Below are positions 1-8,496 of a DNA stretch of 64,000 nucleotides, piece by piece. Source of the stretch: Candidatus Binataceae bacterium (GTDB lineage Bacteria; Desulfobacterota; Binatia; Binatales; Binataceae). The stretch covers positions 172,736 through 236,735 of the forward strand of contig DASRHP010000004.1 of NCBI GenBank assembly GCA_035650475.1. Reading direction: 5' to 3'. Made by a program: the position numbers and the translations under genes. Position 1 is the stretch's first letter. The number at the start of each line of letters is the position of its first letter. A model generated the notes under the pieces. That model had not been told where the DNA came from. It was given only the letters and a program-made list of their open reading frames with translations, and made no database searches.

Positions 1-879
1 CTGCTCCCTCCTCCGGCCTCCCTGAAGATCGCGCTCAGCAAGAACGCGGCCCTGTCGCTGGCGCTATGGGCGGGCGTCGCGACTCCGCGAACGGCGATTC
101 CGGCCGACGATGACGACCTGTCGCCGGTCGCGCGCGAGCTGGGATGGCCGGTGGTCGCAAAGAGCGACGTCGGCGAGTCCGGCGAAGGCGTCCGAATCAT
201 CCGGCGCGAAGAAGACTTGGCGGCGCAGTACCGCGAGCTCATGCGCGGCCAGGCTCGCGCGCGCAGCCGTCCGGCGCTGCAGGAATTCATCCGTGGCTCT
301 GCCTTTTCGGTCGGCGGCCTCTTCCTCAACGGCAGGCCATTGCGCGTCGTCGCCCATCGCAAGCTCCTCCGCTATCCCCATCCGTGGGGCGGGCTGACGG
401 TCAAGGGCGTAACCGAGGATTGTCCCGAGCTTCTGCGCGAGGCGTTCAAGGTGTTCGAGGCTATCGAGTACACCGGGCTCGGCCACGTCGAGTTCATTCG
501 CGATGAGCGCGACGGGCGGTTCAAATTTCTCGAAATCAACCCGCGCCTGTGGGGCACGATCGGCGTCGCGCGGCTGGCCGGCGTCGATCTGTTCACCCCC
601 TATCGCCAGCTCGTCAAGGGCATCGAGGTCGAGCCCGATTTGCGCTATCGCGTCGGGGTCCGCTTCCATCGAATCCTGCGCGAGGTGCGCCTGATGCGCC
701 AGCGGCCGTGGCGCGTGGCCGGATTCGTCAAGGACGTGCTCGATCCGCGCGTGCGCTCCGACTTTGCGTGGAGCGATCCGGGGCCCCACCTGCCTTCCTT
801 GTATCGACTGCGCAGGCTGCTCTGGCCGGGCAATCAGCGGCCCGCACCGATGCTGTCGCTCGGCGGCCAGCCGGATTGA
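1..879 (+). CDS. ATP-grasp domain protein, 5' end outside the window
   Basis: The reading frame is open from the first base, so the gene starts upstream of the window; 292 residues are visible. The visible part looks like the ATP-binding and C-terminal lobes of an ATP-grasp ligase. A lysine-containing strand (WPVVAKSDVGESGEGV) resembles the nucleotide-binding edge, and the late FLEINPRLWGTIGVA stretch is the metal-binding Glu/Asn signature of the carbamoyl-phosphate-synthase-like ATP-grasp group. Such enzymes join a carboxylate to an amine or thiol using ATP. The substrate cannot be told. The internal ATG at 151 is not the true start, because homology-like sequence continues upstream of it. 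Confidence 0.75.
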   Translation: MLPPPASLKIALSKNAALSLALWAGVATPRTAIPADDDDLSPVARELGWPVVAKSDVGESGEGVRIIRREEDLAAQYRELMRGQARARSRPALQEFIRGSAFSVGGLFLNGRPLRVVAHRKLLRYPHPWGGLTVKGVTEDCPELLREAFKVFEAIEYTGLGHVEFIRDERDGRFKFLEINPRLWGTIGVARLAGVDLFTPYRQLVKGIEVEPDLRYRVGVRFHRILREVRLMRQRPWRVAGFVKDVLDPRVRSDFAWSDPGPHLPSLYRLRRLLWPGNQRPAPMLSLGGQPD

Positions 880-1218
880 TACGCTGAGCGCCGGCGGCCG
901 ATAACGGCCCGTTCAGCTCGGGCGCGGCGTCGGGTAGCGCGTGCCACAGCGGGGCAGCGCCGGCCCGGCGACCACGGCCATCAGGGCGCCTTCAAGATCC
1001 TCCGTCCACCCGATCCGCCGCAGGCTGACGAAGATTTCGTCGGCATCACTTTGCGTTTTTGTGTGTCGATCGGCGACAGATTAGCACCCCGATACTGGAA
1101 CCTTCGGACACAACGGAAGCGCTTCAGGTAGCGACCAGGCGCCCGCGGCGGCCCGAAATTCCGTCTTGGTCGGCTGTGGCGATGCCGGCTGGCTCCGGCA
1201 TGAGACCTGCTCATAGCG
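880..1218. other. 339-bp intergenic region ahead of the nos cluster
   Basis: No convincing gene on either strand. The last 40 bases hold two overlapping dyad symmetries (listed separately) just before the cupredoxin start. I looked for an FNR/DNR-type TTGAT-N4-ATCAA box, expected for many denitrification promoters, and did not see one. The promoter of the nos cluster probably lies here but I cannot place -35/-10 boxes with confidence. Confidence 0.5.
1182..1214 (+). promoter_or_regulatory. Two overlapping inverted repeats in the leader of the cupredoxin-nosZ operon
   Basis: Bases 1182-1188 (ATGCCGG) pair perfectly with 1195-1201 (CCGGCAT) around a 6-base loop. Bases 1200-1204 (ATGAG) pair with 1210-1214 (CTCAT) around a 5-base spacer. 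The two dyads share bases 1200-1201, so as RNA hairpins they would exclude each other; as DNA either could be a dimer-binding site. They end 4 bases before the cupredoxin ATG, which has no clear Shine-Dalgarno sequence. Confidence 0.35.
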
Positions 1219-1629
1219 TTGAACATGCAACATAAACATATCTTCAAACGGCCAGTCGTTCGTGCCTGGACCCGCGCGATTGCGGCGAGCGTCTTGGTGA
1301 TGGTCGTCGGGCTCGCGGGCCTTTCGGCTTCGGGCGCGGGCGCAGACGCGAAGGTCGTCGTCAAAATGACCGACGCGCCTGCCGCCTTTGTCCCCGCCAA
1401 GGTCACCGTGAAGGCCGGCGAGGAAGTCGAATGGATCAACACCGGACAGGCGATCCATTCGATAACCCTTGCGCCGCCGGTGCCGGCCGGCGCGGAGAGC
1501 TTCGACTCGGGCTTCCTGATGCCGGGAGGGAAGTTCGAGCACAAGTTCACGGTGCCGGGAACCTACCATTATATGTGCATCCCGCATGCAAATTCGGGGA
1601 TGACCGGCGAAGTGGTGGTTACGAAGTAG
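1219..1629 (+). CDS. Secreted cupredoxin (plastocyanin/pseudoazurin-like)
   Basis: A 136-residue small blue copper protein. An N-terminal signal peptide (basic start, hydrophobic stretch about residues 20-40, Ala-rich cleavage region) sends it to the periplasm. The type-1 copper ligands are visible: His80, then Cys120, His123 and Met128 in the C-terminal YHYMCIPHANSGM loop. It lies 78 bp upstream of nosZ on the same strand, so it may be the electron donor to nitrous oxide reductase, as pseudoazurin is in some denitrifiers; that is inference from position. A second in-frame ATG at 1225 is an equally possible start. No strong ribosome-binding site is seen for either. Confidence 0.88.
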   Translation: MNMQHKHIFKRPVVRAWTRAIAASVLVMVVGLAGLSASGAGADAKVVVKMTDAPAAFVPAKVTVKAGEEVEWINTGQAIHSITLAPPVPAGAESFDSGFLMPGGKFEHKFTVPGTYHYMCIPHANSGMTGEVVVTK

Positions 1630-1707
1630 GCGCAGCCGCAGGGCGGCGCGTCCGGTGGTGGCGCGCGGCCTTGTCTGCGTGTGCGCGCAAAGGAAGGTCT
1701 TTCTCCG

Positions 1708-3699
1708 ATGGATGAGTCAAACAACGGACGGCGTCGCCTGGTCGTTGCAGCCCTGATCGGGGCTGCGGCCGCCACACTCGCGTTTCTCCTGCTGCCCCGC
1801 CTGACAATCGGAGCGCATGACACGCCGCGTGCGCTGTCAAGCGACGCGGCCTCGCGCGTCTATATACCGTCGGGCAGCTACGACGAGTTCTACGGCTTCT
1901 TCTCGGGCGGCTTCAGCGGCCAGGTCGAGATCTATGGAATTCCCTCGGGCCGCCTGATGCAGATCATACCGGTCTTCGCGCAGAGCCCAGAGGATGGCTA
2001 CGGCTTCTCGGAAGAAACCAGGGCGATGCTGATGACCTCGCACGGCTTCATTCCGTGGGACGACGCCCATCATCCGGAGCTCTCGCAGACCAACGGGACC
2101 ACCGACGGGCGCTGGCTCTTCATCAATGCCAACAATACGCCGCGCATCGCGCGCATCGACCTGCGCCGCTTTCGGACCGACGAGATCCTGGAAATCCCGA
2201 ACGTCGCCGGCCTACATTCGGCGCCCTTCACGACGCAGAACAGCGAATACCTCGTGGCCGGAACCCGCTTCAGCATTCCGATTCCCCAGAGGGATATGTC
2301 GATTGCCGATTACAAGGGCAACTTCAAGGGCACGCTGAACTTCATCAGGGTCGAGCCCAGGTCAGGAAGCATGAGTATCGCGTTCCAGATCCTGATGCCG
2401 GGCTACGACTACGACCTGGCGCATTGCGGCAAGGGTCCGTCTCACGGCTGGTGCTTCTTCAGCACCTACAACACCGAGGAGGCGCATACACTGCTCGAAG
2501 TCAACGCATCACAGGCCGACAAGGACTTCGTCACCGCCGTGAACTGGAAACGCGCCGAACAATGCGTGGCGCAGGGCAAGGCCAAACAGCTGCCCACCGA
2601 TTACTTTCACAACTACATGGATTCCGCGACACATGCTGCGCGGTCCGAAGAGCTCAGGAGCGTGGCCACGCTTACGCCGCAGGCCTGCCCCGACATGGTT
2701 TACTATCTCCCGACCCCGAAGTCGCCGCACGGCGTGGACGTCGATCCCACCGGTGAATATATCGTAGCGGGCGGCAAGCTCTCTTCCACGATTCCGGTTC
2801 ACTCCTTTCACAGAATGATGAGCGCAATCCAGGAGAAGCAGTTCGAAGGCGAGCGCTACGGTATCCCGGTGCTGAAGTATCAGGCAGTGGTGGCCGGCGA
2901 GGTTCCGGGCGCCTGCCTCGGCCCTCTGCACAACGAATTCGACGGCAAGGGCAACGTTTATACCTCGTGTTTCATCAGCTCCGAGATCATCAAATGGAAG
3001 CTCGGCACCTGGCAGGTCGTTGATCGGGTGCCGGTGTACTACGCGATCGGCCATTTGCTGGTCCCGGGCGGCGACTCGGCGCATCCATGGGGCAAATACG
3101 CCATCGCGCTAAACAAGATGACCAAGGACCGCTTCCTGCCCACCGGCCCCGAACTGGGTCAGTCGGCCGACCTGATCGATATCTCAGGTGACAAAATGCG
3201 GATGCTGCTCGAATTCCCGACCGTGGGCGAGCCGCATTACGCGCAGGCAATTCCGGCCAGCGTTCTGATGCCGCACAACGTCAAGTATTATTCGCTCAAG
3301 GACAACCGCAATCCCTACGTAACTCCGAGCGAGGATCACGCGAAAGTAGTGCGCCAGGGCAAAGTCGTCCATGTGTACATGACCGCTATCCGCAGCCACT
3401 TCAATCCCGACAACATCGAGGGCATCCACGTCGGCGACACGGTTTACTTCCACGTCACCAATCTGGAGCAAGACTGGGACGTCCCGCACGGCTTCGCGGT
3501 GTTCGGCGCGGGCAACTCGGATCTCCTGATCATGCCGGGCGAGACGCGGACGCTTAAATGGACGCCGGCCAAGGCGGGTGTCTATCCCTTCTACTGCACC
3601 GACTTCTGCTCAGCGCTTCACCAGGAGATGCAGGGCTACGTGCGGGTGTCGCCGGCCGGCGAACAGGTCGCGCTGTCGTGGCACGGGGGCGGCAAATGA
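1708..3699 (+). CDS. nosZ: Nitrous oxide reductase NosZ, Sec-type (clade II-like)
   Basis: This is the catalytic enzyme that reduces N2O to N2 in the periplasm, 663 residues from the ATG at 1708. The start follows AGGAAGG at 1691-1697; an upstream in-frame GTG at 1681 is rejected. The N-terminal seven-bladed propeller carries the CuZ-site DDAHHPE motif. The C-terminal cupredoxin domain has a complete CuA motif: Cys630, Cys634, His638 and Met641 in CTDFCSALHQEM. The N-terminus has an Arg-rich start and a hydrophobic helix but no Tat SRRxFLG motif, which points to Sec export and clade II (atypical) NosZ. The stop overlaps the next ATG, implying translational coupling. Confidence 0.96.
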   Translation: MDESNNGRRRLVVAALIGAAAATLAFLLLPRLTIGAHDTPRALSSDAASRVYIPSGSYDEFYGFFSGGFSGQVEIYGIPSGRLMQIIPVFAQSPEDGYGFSEETRAMLMTSHGFIPWDDAHHPELSQTNGTTDGRWLFINANNTPRIARIDLRRFRTDEILEIPNVAGLHSAPFTTQNSEYLVAGTRFSIPIPQRDMSIADYKGNFKGTLNFIRVEPRSGSMSIAFQILMPGYDYDLAHCGKGPSHGWCFFSTYNTEEAHTLLEVNASQADKDFVTAVNWKRAEQCVAQGKAKQLPTDYFHNYMDSATHAARSEELRSVATLTPQACPDMVYYLPTPKSPHGVDVDPTGEYIVAGGKLSSTIPVHSFHRMMSAIQEKQFEGERYGIPVLKYQAVVAGEVPGACLGPLHNEFDGKGNVYTSCFISSEIIKWKLGTWQVVDRVPVYYAIGHLLVPGGDSAHPWGKYAIALNKMTKDRFLPTGPELGQSADLIDISGDKMRMLLEFPTVGEPHYAQAIPASVLMPHNVKYYSLKDNRNPYVTPSEDHAKVVRQGKVVHVYMTAIRSHFNPDNIEGIHVGDTVYFHVTNLEQDWDVPHGFAVFGAGNSDLLIMPGETRTLKWTPAKAGVYPFYCTDFCSALHQEMQGYVRVSPAGEQVALSWHGGGK

Positions 3700-4424
3700 A
3701 CCTCGACTTCGGGCCCGTGTGCGCCGCCCACCGACCGCGGGCTAACGCGGCGTCCTGCGGCGGGGCGCGCGGACGCAACCTCTCGCGCGGCTTGCTCTAT
3801 GCGGCGGCGCTGACCCTGGTGGGCACGTTCTTCGCGCCGCTATGGCATTACAACTTCACGGTGCCGCTCTATCCTGAATATCCGCAGGGCCTCCCGATGA
3901 CAATCTATATCAACCATCTGGAAGGCAGGATCGATCTGATAAACGAGCTCAACCACTACATCGGGATGCGCAAGATACAGGACAGCGACTTCGTGGCCCT
4001 GAGGGTGATGCCCTGGCTGGTCGCGCTGCTTGTCGCCGGCGCGCTCGCGACTGCTACTTGGGGACGCGATCGCTTGTGGCCGCTGGCCACCTGGCTCGGA
4101 GTGTTTGCGGTGAGCGGCCTCGTGCTGCTCGGTGATTTCTACTGGTGGCTTTACACTTACAGCCATGACCTCAACCCGCATGCCGCCATCCGGATGCCGC
4201 CGTTCACGCCGCAGCTGTTCGGCTCGTACACGATCCTGAACACGTTCCACGTCATGACCTGGCCCGGGCTCGGCGGGATTGCGATGGCGGCGTCGTTTGC
4301 GCTCGGGTTCGCGGCTTTCGCGGCGCAGTGGCTGGGCCGGCGTGCCGTCGCGCGCGGCGGCCGGGAGCATGCCCGGGTGCTGGCGCATGGGCCTGCGAAG
4401 CCCGCTCTGCTGAGCTGGCGATGA
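3696..4424 (+). CDS. Polytopic membrane protein of the nos cluster (NosB-like)
   Basis: A 242-residue integral membrane protein with about four to five hydrophobic segments: one near residues 30-45, paired ones around 105-125 and 135-160, and one near 185-210. A conserved-looking extracytoplasmic segment contains YPEYPQGL and LNHYIGM. Its ATG overlaps the nosZ stop (ATGA), and its own stop overlaps the nosD start in the same way. Membrane proteins of this kind sit between nosZ and nosD in clade II nos clusters (NosB in Wolinella-type clusters); equivalence to NosB is inferred from position and topology. Its function is unknown, perhaps electron delivery or maturation. Confidence 0.72.
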   Translation: MNLDFGPVCAAHRPRANAASCGGARGRNLSRGLLYAAALTLVGTFFAPLWHYNFTVPLYPEYPQGLPMTIYINHLEGRIDLINELNHYIGMRKIQDSDFVALRVMPWLVALLVAGALATATWGRDRLWPLATWLGVFAVSGLVLLGDFYWWLYTYSHDLNPHAAIRMPPFTPQLFGSYTILNTFHVMTWPGLGGIAMAASFALGFAAFAAQWLGRRAVARGGREHARVLAHGPAKPALLSWR

Positions 4425-5761
4425 ACCTGCGGGAGCGCACCGGGCGCCGCCGGCTGCAATTGGTGCGGCCGTTGCGCTCACTTGGACTTACGCTGGGCGC
4501 GATCCTGCTCGCGGCGACGGCGGCTCGCGCGGCTGCGGCGTCAATGGAAATACTGGTGTGTCCGACCTGCCACACGTCGAGTCTGAAGGAGGCGGTGCGC
4601 GAGGCTCGGGCCGGCTCGAAGATCGTGGTGCGCGGCGGCTACTATCGCGAGGGCAACATAGTAGTGGACAAGTCGCTGCGGATAGTCGGCGAGCAATGGC
4701 CGGTGCTCGACGGCGGCGGCGAGGCCGAGGTTTTGACCGTGATCGCCAGCGACGTCGAGGTAAGCGGCCTCGTGATCGAGAATTCAGCGATCCGCTTCAG
4801 CGAGGACCCGGCGGGCATCAAGGTCAGGAACGCGCAGCGCTGCACGATTCGGGATAACCGGTTGCTCAACGATTTCTTCGCCATTTATCTCGCCGGCGCC
4901 TCGGATTGCGTGGTGAGCGGCAACCAGGTTCGCGGCCGTGCCGGGTCGGAGACGATTTCCGGCAACGCGATCCATCTGTGGAACTGCCGGCGCATTCTGG
5001 TCAAGGACAATCGCGTCAGCGGCCATCGCGACGGTCTGTACTTCGAGTTTCTGCGCGACAGCACCATCGTCGGCAACCTGAGCGAGCGCAATGTCCGCTA
5101 CGGGATGCATACGATGTACTCGTCGGACAACAACTACAGCGCCAACACGCTGCGCGACAACAAGGCGGGCGAAGTGCTGATGTACTCGAAGCGGCTGGTG
5201 GTGCGCGCCAACCGCATCGAGCACAACTGGGGGCCCGCCTGCGACGGCGCGCTGCTCAAGGACCTCGACCAGAGCCGGATCGAAGGCAATCTGTTTGTGC
5301 GCAACTCGGTCGGCCTGTACGCGGAAAACTCCAATCACAACACGATCGCCAATAATCAATTCCTCAATAACGGGGTCGCCGTGCGCGTGCTCGCTGATTC
5401 GGACGACAACCTGTTTACGGCAAACGCCTTCGAGGCCAACACCTTCGACGTCGCGAGCAACAGCGTCGCGGCTTCGAACAGCACCTTTCGCCGCAACTAC
5501 TGGAGCGCCTACCGCGGCTACGACTTCAATGGCGATGGTCTGGGCGACGCGCCCTACCATCCGGTCGCCCTGTTCACAGTGCTCGCGCAGAATTACCCGG
5601 CAGCCATGGTGCTTCTGCGCAGTCCGTTTGCCGAACTGCTCGACCTGGCCGAGCGCGCGATACCGGCGCTCACGCCGAAGGCCCTGGTTGACGCCCAGCC
5701 GCTGATGGAGAAGCCCGCGTGGTCGAAATCCGCGACCTTCGAAAGCGCTTCGGCGCGCTGA
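4421..5761 (+). CDS. nosD: NosD, periplasmic copper-site maturation protein
   Basis: A 446-residue secreted protein with a long signal peptide ending in the Ala-rich TAARAAAA region around residues 33-40. The body is a right-handed parallel beta-helix (CASH/PbH1 repeats) with recurring N-x-I-x-x-N patterns between about residues 100 and 400. The C-terminal YWSAYRGYDFNGDGLGDAPY segment is typical of NosD. NosD works with the NosFY ABC transporter to build the CuZ centre of NosZ. The start ATG overlaps the stop of the membrane protein upstream (ATGA), and the gene overlaps nosF by 43 bp. Confidence 0.93.
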   Translation: MNLRERTGRRRLQLVRPLRSLGLTLGAILLAATAARAAAASMEILVCPTCHTSSLKEAVREARAGSKIVVRGGYYREGNIVVDKSLRIVGEQWPVLDGGGEAEVLTVIASDVEVSGLVIENSAIRFSEDPAGIKVRNAQRCTIRDNRLLNDFFAIYLAGASDCVVSGNQVRGRAGSETISGNAIHLWNCRRILVKDNRVSGHRDGLYFEFLRDSTIVGNLSERNVRYGMHTMYSSDNNYSANTLRDNKAGEVLMYSKRLVVRANRIEHNWGPACDGALLKDLDQSRIEGNLFVRNSVGLYAENSNHNTIANNQFLNNGVAVRVLADSDDNLFTANAFEANTFDVASNSVAASNSTFRRNYWSAYRGYDFNGDGLGDAPYHPVALFTVLAQNYPAAMVLLRSPFAELLDLAERAIPALTPKALVDAQPLMEKPAWSKSATFESASAR

Positions 5762-6444
5762 CCGCGCTCGACGGCGTCAGCCTTACCATTCGGCCGGGCG
5801 AGATCACCTACGTGGTCGGTCCCAACGCCGCCGGCAAGAGCACGCTGCTCAAGTGCATGGTGGGTCTCGTCCATCCCGACGCGGGCCGGATCGCAATCGA
5901 CGGCACGGTGGTCAACGGCGGCTGGCGCTACCGCAACAGGATCGGTTACGTCGCGCAGAGCCCGCGCTTCCCCGAAGCGGCGTCTCCCCGCGAGCTGATC
6001 ACGTTCCTTGCCGATCTGCGCGGGACCTCGGCCCGCAACGGCAGTCATCTGGCCGAGCTTTTCGGGTTGGGGCCGGCGATGAACCGGCCGCTGCGCTATC
6101 TCTCGGGCGGCACGCGCCAGAAGATAAGCCTCGTCCTTGCGGCGATGTTCGATCCGGAAATCCTGGTGATGGACGAGCCAACGGTCGGACTCGATCCGCT
6201 CGCCAGCCGCCGGCACAAGCAGTGGCTGTGCGAGGAGCGCGCGCGCGGCAAGACGGTGATCGTGGCCTCGCATCTGATGGCCGAGTTGGAGGAGCTTGCG
6301 GACCGTCTCGTCTTCATGCTCGACGGGCGGATCTATTTCGACGGCCCGCCGTCACAGGCGCTGGAGGCCGGCGGCGAGCGGACGCTGGAGGCCGCGATCG
6401 CGAAAATGATGGAGGAGGGCGCTGCCGCGTGCGCCGCATGCTGA
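5719..6444 (+). CDS. nosF: NosF, ABC transporter ATP-binding protein for NosZ maturation
   Basis: A 241-residue cytoplasmic ATPase. Walker A is GPNAAGKST at residues 34-42, the Q-loop glutamine is Gln80, the ABC signature LSGG is at 128-131 and Walker B ILVMDEP is at 148-154. The GTG start at 5719 follows a GGAG at 8 bases spacing. It pairs with the NosY permease encoded directly downstream and powers NosD-dependent assembly of the copper-sulfide site of NosZ. It overlaps nosD by 43 bp and nosY by 7 bp, so the three are surely co-translated. Confidence 0.94.
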   Translation: MVEIRDLRKRFGALTALDGVSLTIRPGEITYVVGPNAAGKSTLLKCMVGLVHPDAGRIAIDGTVVNGGWRYRNRIGYVAQSPRFPEAASPRELITFLADLRGTSARNGSHLAELFGLGPAMNRPLRYLSGGTRQKISLVLAAMFDPEILVMDEPTVGLDPLASRRHKQWLCEERARGKTVIVASHLMAELEELADRLVFMLDGRIYFDGPPSQALEAGGERTLEAAIAKMMEEGAAACAAC

Positions 6445-7214
6445 CAGTCCTGCGCTTCAACCTGCGCGAACTCGCGCGTAGTCGCTGGGTTGCCGCCTAC
6501 GCGGCTTTCTTTGCCGCTGTCGGCTGGGCCCTGCTTTCTTTCGGTGAGAGCTCCGACCAGGCCGCGGCCAGCCTCTTGAACCTGGTCGTGCTGGTAGTCC
6601 CGCTGGCGAGTCTGGCGACCAGCGTGCTCCAGTTCTACAACTCGCGCGAATACGTGGAACTCCTGCTGGTCCAGCCGATCTCGCGGCGCACCGCGTTCGC
6701 TGGACAGTACCTGGCGCTTTCCATTTCGCTTGCAGGCGCTTTCGCGCTGGGCCTGCTGGCTCCATTTCTCTGGTGCGGGGGCAAGGGCGAGGCGCTAACG
6801 CTGCTGTTGTTGCTGGTCGCGGGGCTGTTGCTCACCTTGATTTTCGTCGCACTCGGCTTTCTGGTCTCGGTTCGCACTGACAACCGGCTGAAAGCCTTGG
6901 GAGGCGCGCTCGCGCTGTGGCTCTTCTTCGCCGTGCTCTACGACGGGCTGTTGCTGATCGTGATCATGGCTTTTCCCACGCAGCAGCTTCCGGCGCTGCT
7001 GCTCGGGCTTTCGGTGTTAAACCCGCTCGATCTGGCGCGCCTGCTCGTTCTGTTGCGGCTGGATATAGCCGCTCTGCTCGGATTTACCGGAGCGCTGTTC
7101 AAGGAATTCCTCGGCTCCGCGCGCGGCCTGGCGGCGGCCCTGGCCGTGCTGTCGGCGTGGGCGACCGCGCTCATCTTGCTCGGGGCCAGAGCCTATACGC
7201 GTCGCGACTTCTGA
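6438..7214 (+). CDS. nosY: NosY, ABC-2 type permease for NosZ maturation
   Basis: A 258-residue polytopic inner-membrane protein with about six hydrophobic segments. After the first helix comes the SVLQFYNSREYVELLLVQP segment, the conserved cytoplasmic-entry motif of NosY permeases that contacts NosF. It is the membrane half of the NosFY transporter serving NosD. The ATG at 6438 overlaps the end of nosF; an in-frame GTG at 6429 is an alternative. No nosL (copper chaperone) or nosR follows; the next gene is on the opposite strand. Confidence 0.92.
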   Translation: MLTVLRFNLRELARSRWVAAYAAFFAAVGWALLSFGESSDQAAASLLNLVVLVVPLASLATSVLQFYNSREYVELLLVQPISRRTAFAGQYLALSISLAGAFALGLLAPFLWCGGKGEALTLLLLLVAGLLLTLIFVALGFLVSVRTDNRLKALGGALALWLFFAVLYDGLLLIVIMAFPTQQLPALLLGLSVLNPLDLARLLVLLRLDIAALLGFTGALFKEFLGSARGLAAALAVLSAWATALILLGARAYTRRDF

Positions 7215-7284
7215 GAATCCCGGCTCGCGCGCGGTTCGCGAATGGCCCGCGCCGCGCAAAGCAAGTAAACGTCTCTATGGGCGT

Positions 7285-7527
7285 CTATCGTCTGCCGATA
7301 GCGTAAAGCCCGAGAATGCCGAGCCCGGCGACCACGGTCCCCACGCTCGGATTCGCCGGCAGATGCGCAAGGCCCCAAATTGTCACCACGATCAGTGACA
7401 AGCGCGCAGCACCAAGCAGTGGCGACTCGCGCCACCATTGCAGCGAGATGTCGAACATGCCGCGCAGCATCTGCAGCGGCGATACCGAACCGAGCATCGA
7501 GGGTTTGCCGAAGATGGTTCGCATCAT
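7285..7527 (-). CDS. Small membrane protein, unknown function
   Basis: An 80-residue frame with two hydrophobic helices, about residues 38-56 and 62-78, and an amphipathic N-terminal part. It is not recognised. It converges on nosY, leaving about 70 bp between the stop codons. The ribosome-binding site is weak and two adjacent ATG codons (7527, 7524) could start it. The protein-like composition and an intact frame through both helices support a real gene, but its size keeps confidence moderate. Confidence 0.5.
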   Translation of the reverse strand: MMRTIFGKPSMLGSVSPLQMLRGMFDISLQWWRESPLLGAARLSLIVVTIWGLAHLPANPSVGTVVAGLGILGLYAIGRR

Positions 7528-8150
7528 GACTTTCGCCGAAGCGTAAAGCTTTCTTCACAATACATGTTTTAGGCGGCGGGTCAAGAAAATGCTCTGCGCG
7601 CAAACGGCAGGACTCCGGATCTTCGGCGCCGCCGCGCATGCCGCGTTACCGGCGCGGCAGCGGTTGGGATTGGGTAATAAGTGAACGGCATGTAGTGGCG
7701 GTTGTAGTTCGGGGTGCGAACGAGCGCGACAAGACCAAGCGGAAATCGCCGTAGAGCCATTTCCAGCTCACGCTCGCCGCGGTCAGCAGGTCGCCGCCAT
7801 GCGACTCTGACGTCTCGACATTTGTGCTCCAGTCTAGCCACGATTACTAGAGTGAGCGAACCGCGCAAAGTCTTCCCCGTTCAATTGAGTATCGCGGCTT
7901 TCGGCACTCCCGCGCGCCGATTGTATGAAACGACCTGGGACTGTCCATCGTCGATCACCGCGCATGCAAGCTATTCCGCAGGATAGCGCGAGATTGATCT
8001 GAGCTTTCGCGGCCTCGAATCGGCCGAAAGAGATGCATCAATTCGAGAAGGGAACGGGGCGCTCGAGTAGCGCCCGGTCCGACAATGCGGGCCGGTGAGA
8101 ACTAAGTTCGCTTGTCTATTCGGGCAAAGGTGCGGGCTAACTGGGAAAGA
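7528..8150. other. About 620-bp region without a recognisable gene
   Basis: Both strands were read. Short open frames exist, but they are Arg/Ser-rich with no domain-like pattern or good start site. I see no tRNA, strong terminator or repeat. The content is slightly more AT-rich near 7540-7560 and 7820-7990, consistent with promoter or decayed sequence. Confidence 0.4.
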
Positions 8151-8324
8151 TCAGGACATGTCAATAATCTGACCGGGTTGCGGTCCCGGAACGATTCCTT
8201 CGAGGTCTGCGTCTTTGCCGCCCTCGCGCGCGCGCTTCTGGCGTTCAGCCGCGCGCTCCGCGCGACGCTGCTCCTTCTGCTGCTGCTTCTGTCTGCGGGA
8301 GCGTTCTCTCTGGCGTTTATCCAT
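8151..8324 (-). CDS. Small basic coiled protein of the MDKRQRERSRR type
   Basis: A 57-residue protein with a very basic, Arg/Lys/Gln-rich N-terminal helix (KRQRERSRRQKQQQKEQRR) and a conserved-looking tail containing GIVPGPQP. I recall similar small proteins from deltaproteobacteria, where the basic stretch is also followed by a GIVPGPQP-like end; function unknown, probably nucleic-acid or ribosome associated. The start at 8324 is chosen because GGAGG lies 8 bases upstream; an earlier in-frame start at 8342 lacks this. It follows the RRM gene on the same strand. Confidence 0.65.
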   Translation of the reverse strand: MDKRQRERSRRQKQQQKEQRRAERAAERQKRAREGGKDADLEGIVPGPQPGQIIDMS

Positions 8325-8411
8325 GCAACCTGCCTCCAGCACGATCGACGTTGTGGGCGCTGTTCAGGACCGCCGACGCGATCCCGATTGATTACGGGTC
8401 CGGATCGGTGA

Positions 8412-8450
8412 CCAGGTCCGGCGCTCCCTCGAGCGGTGCGCCGGACCTGG
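8412..8450. repeat. Perfect 13-bp inverted repeat (stem-loop) between two small genes
   Basis: Bases 8412-8424 (CCAGGTCCGGCGC) are the exact reverse complement of 8438-8450, with a 13-base loop. It lies 47 bp past the stop of the RRM gene and 88 bp ahead of the small basic gene on the minus strand. No T-run follows on either strand, so it is not a classic intrinsic terminator; it may be an RNA-processing or attenuation stem. Confidence 0.7.
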
Positions 8451-8496
8451 CCATCAGCGTATCAAACCAAGGTGCGCTCGCGCGCCGGCGCGGCGG

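Noticed and set aside
880..1218. FNR/DNR box upstream of the nos cluster
   Set aside because: No TTGAT-N4-ATCAA-like palindrome was found in the region.
7714..7986. Plus-strand open frame of 90 codons in the 7528-8150 gap
   Set aside because: Ser/Arg-rich without domain pattern or ribosome-binding site; not supported as a gene.
8412..8450. Intrinsic (rho-independent) terminator
   Set aside because: The stem is strong but no T-tract follows on either strand, so it is listed only as an inverted repeat.
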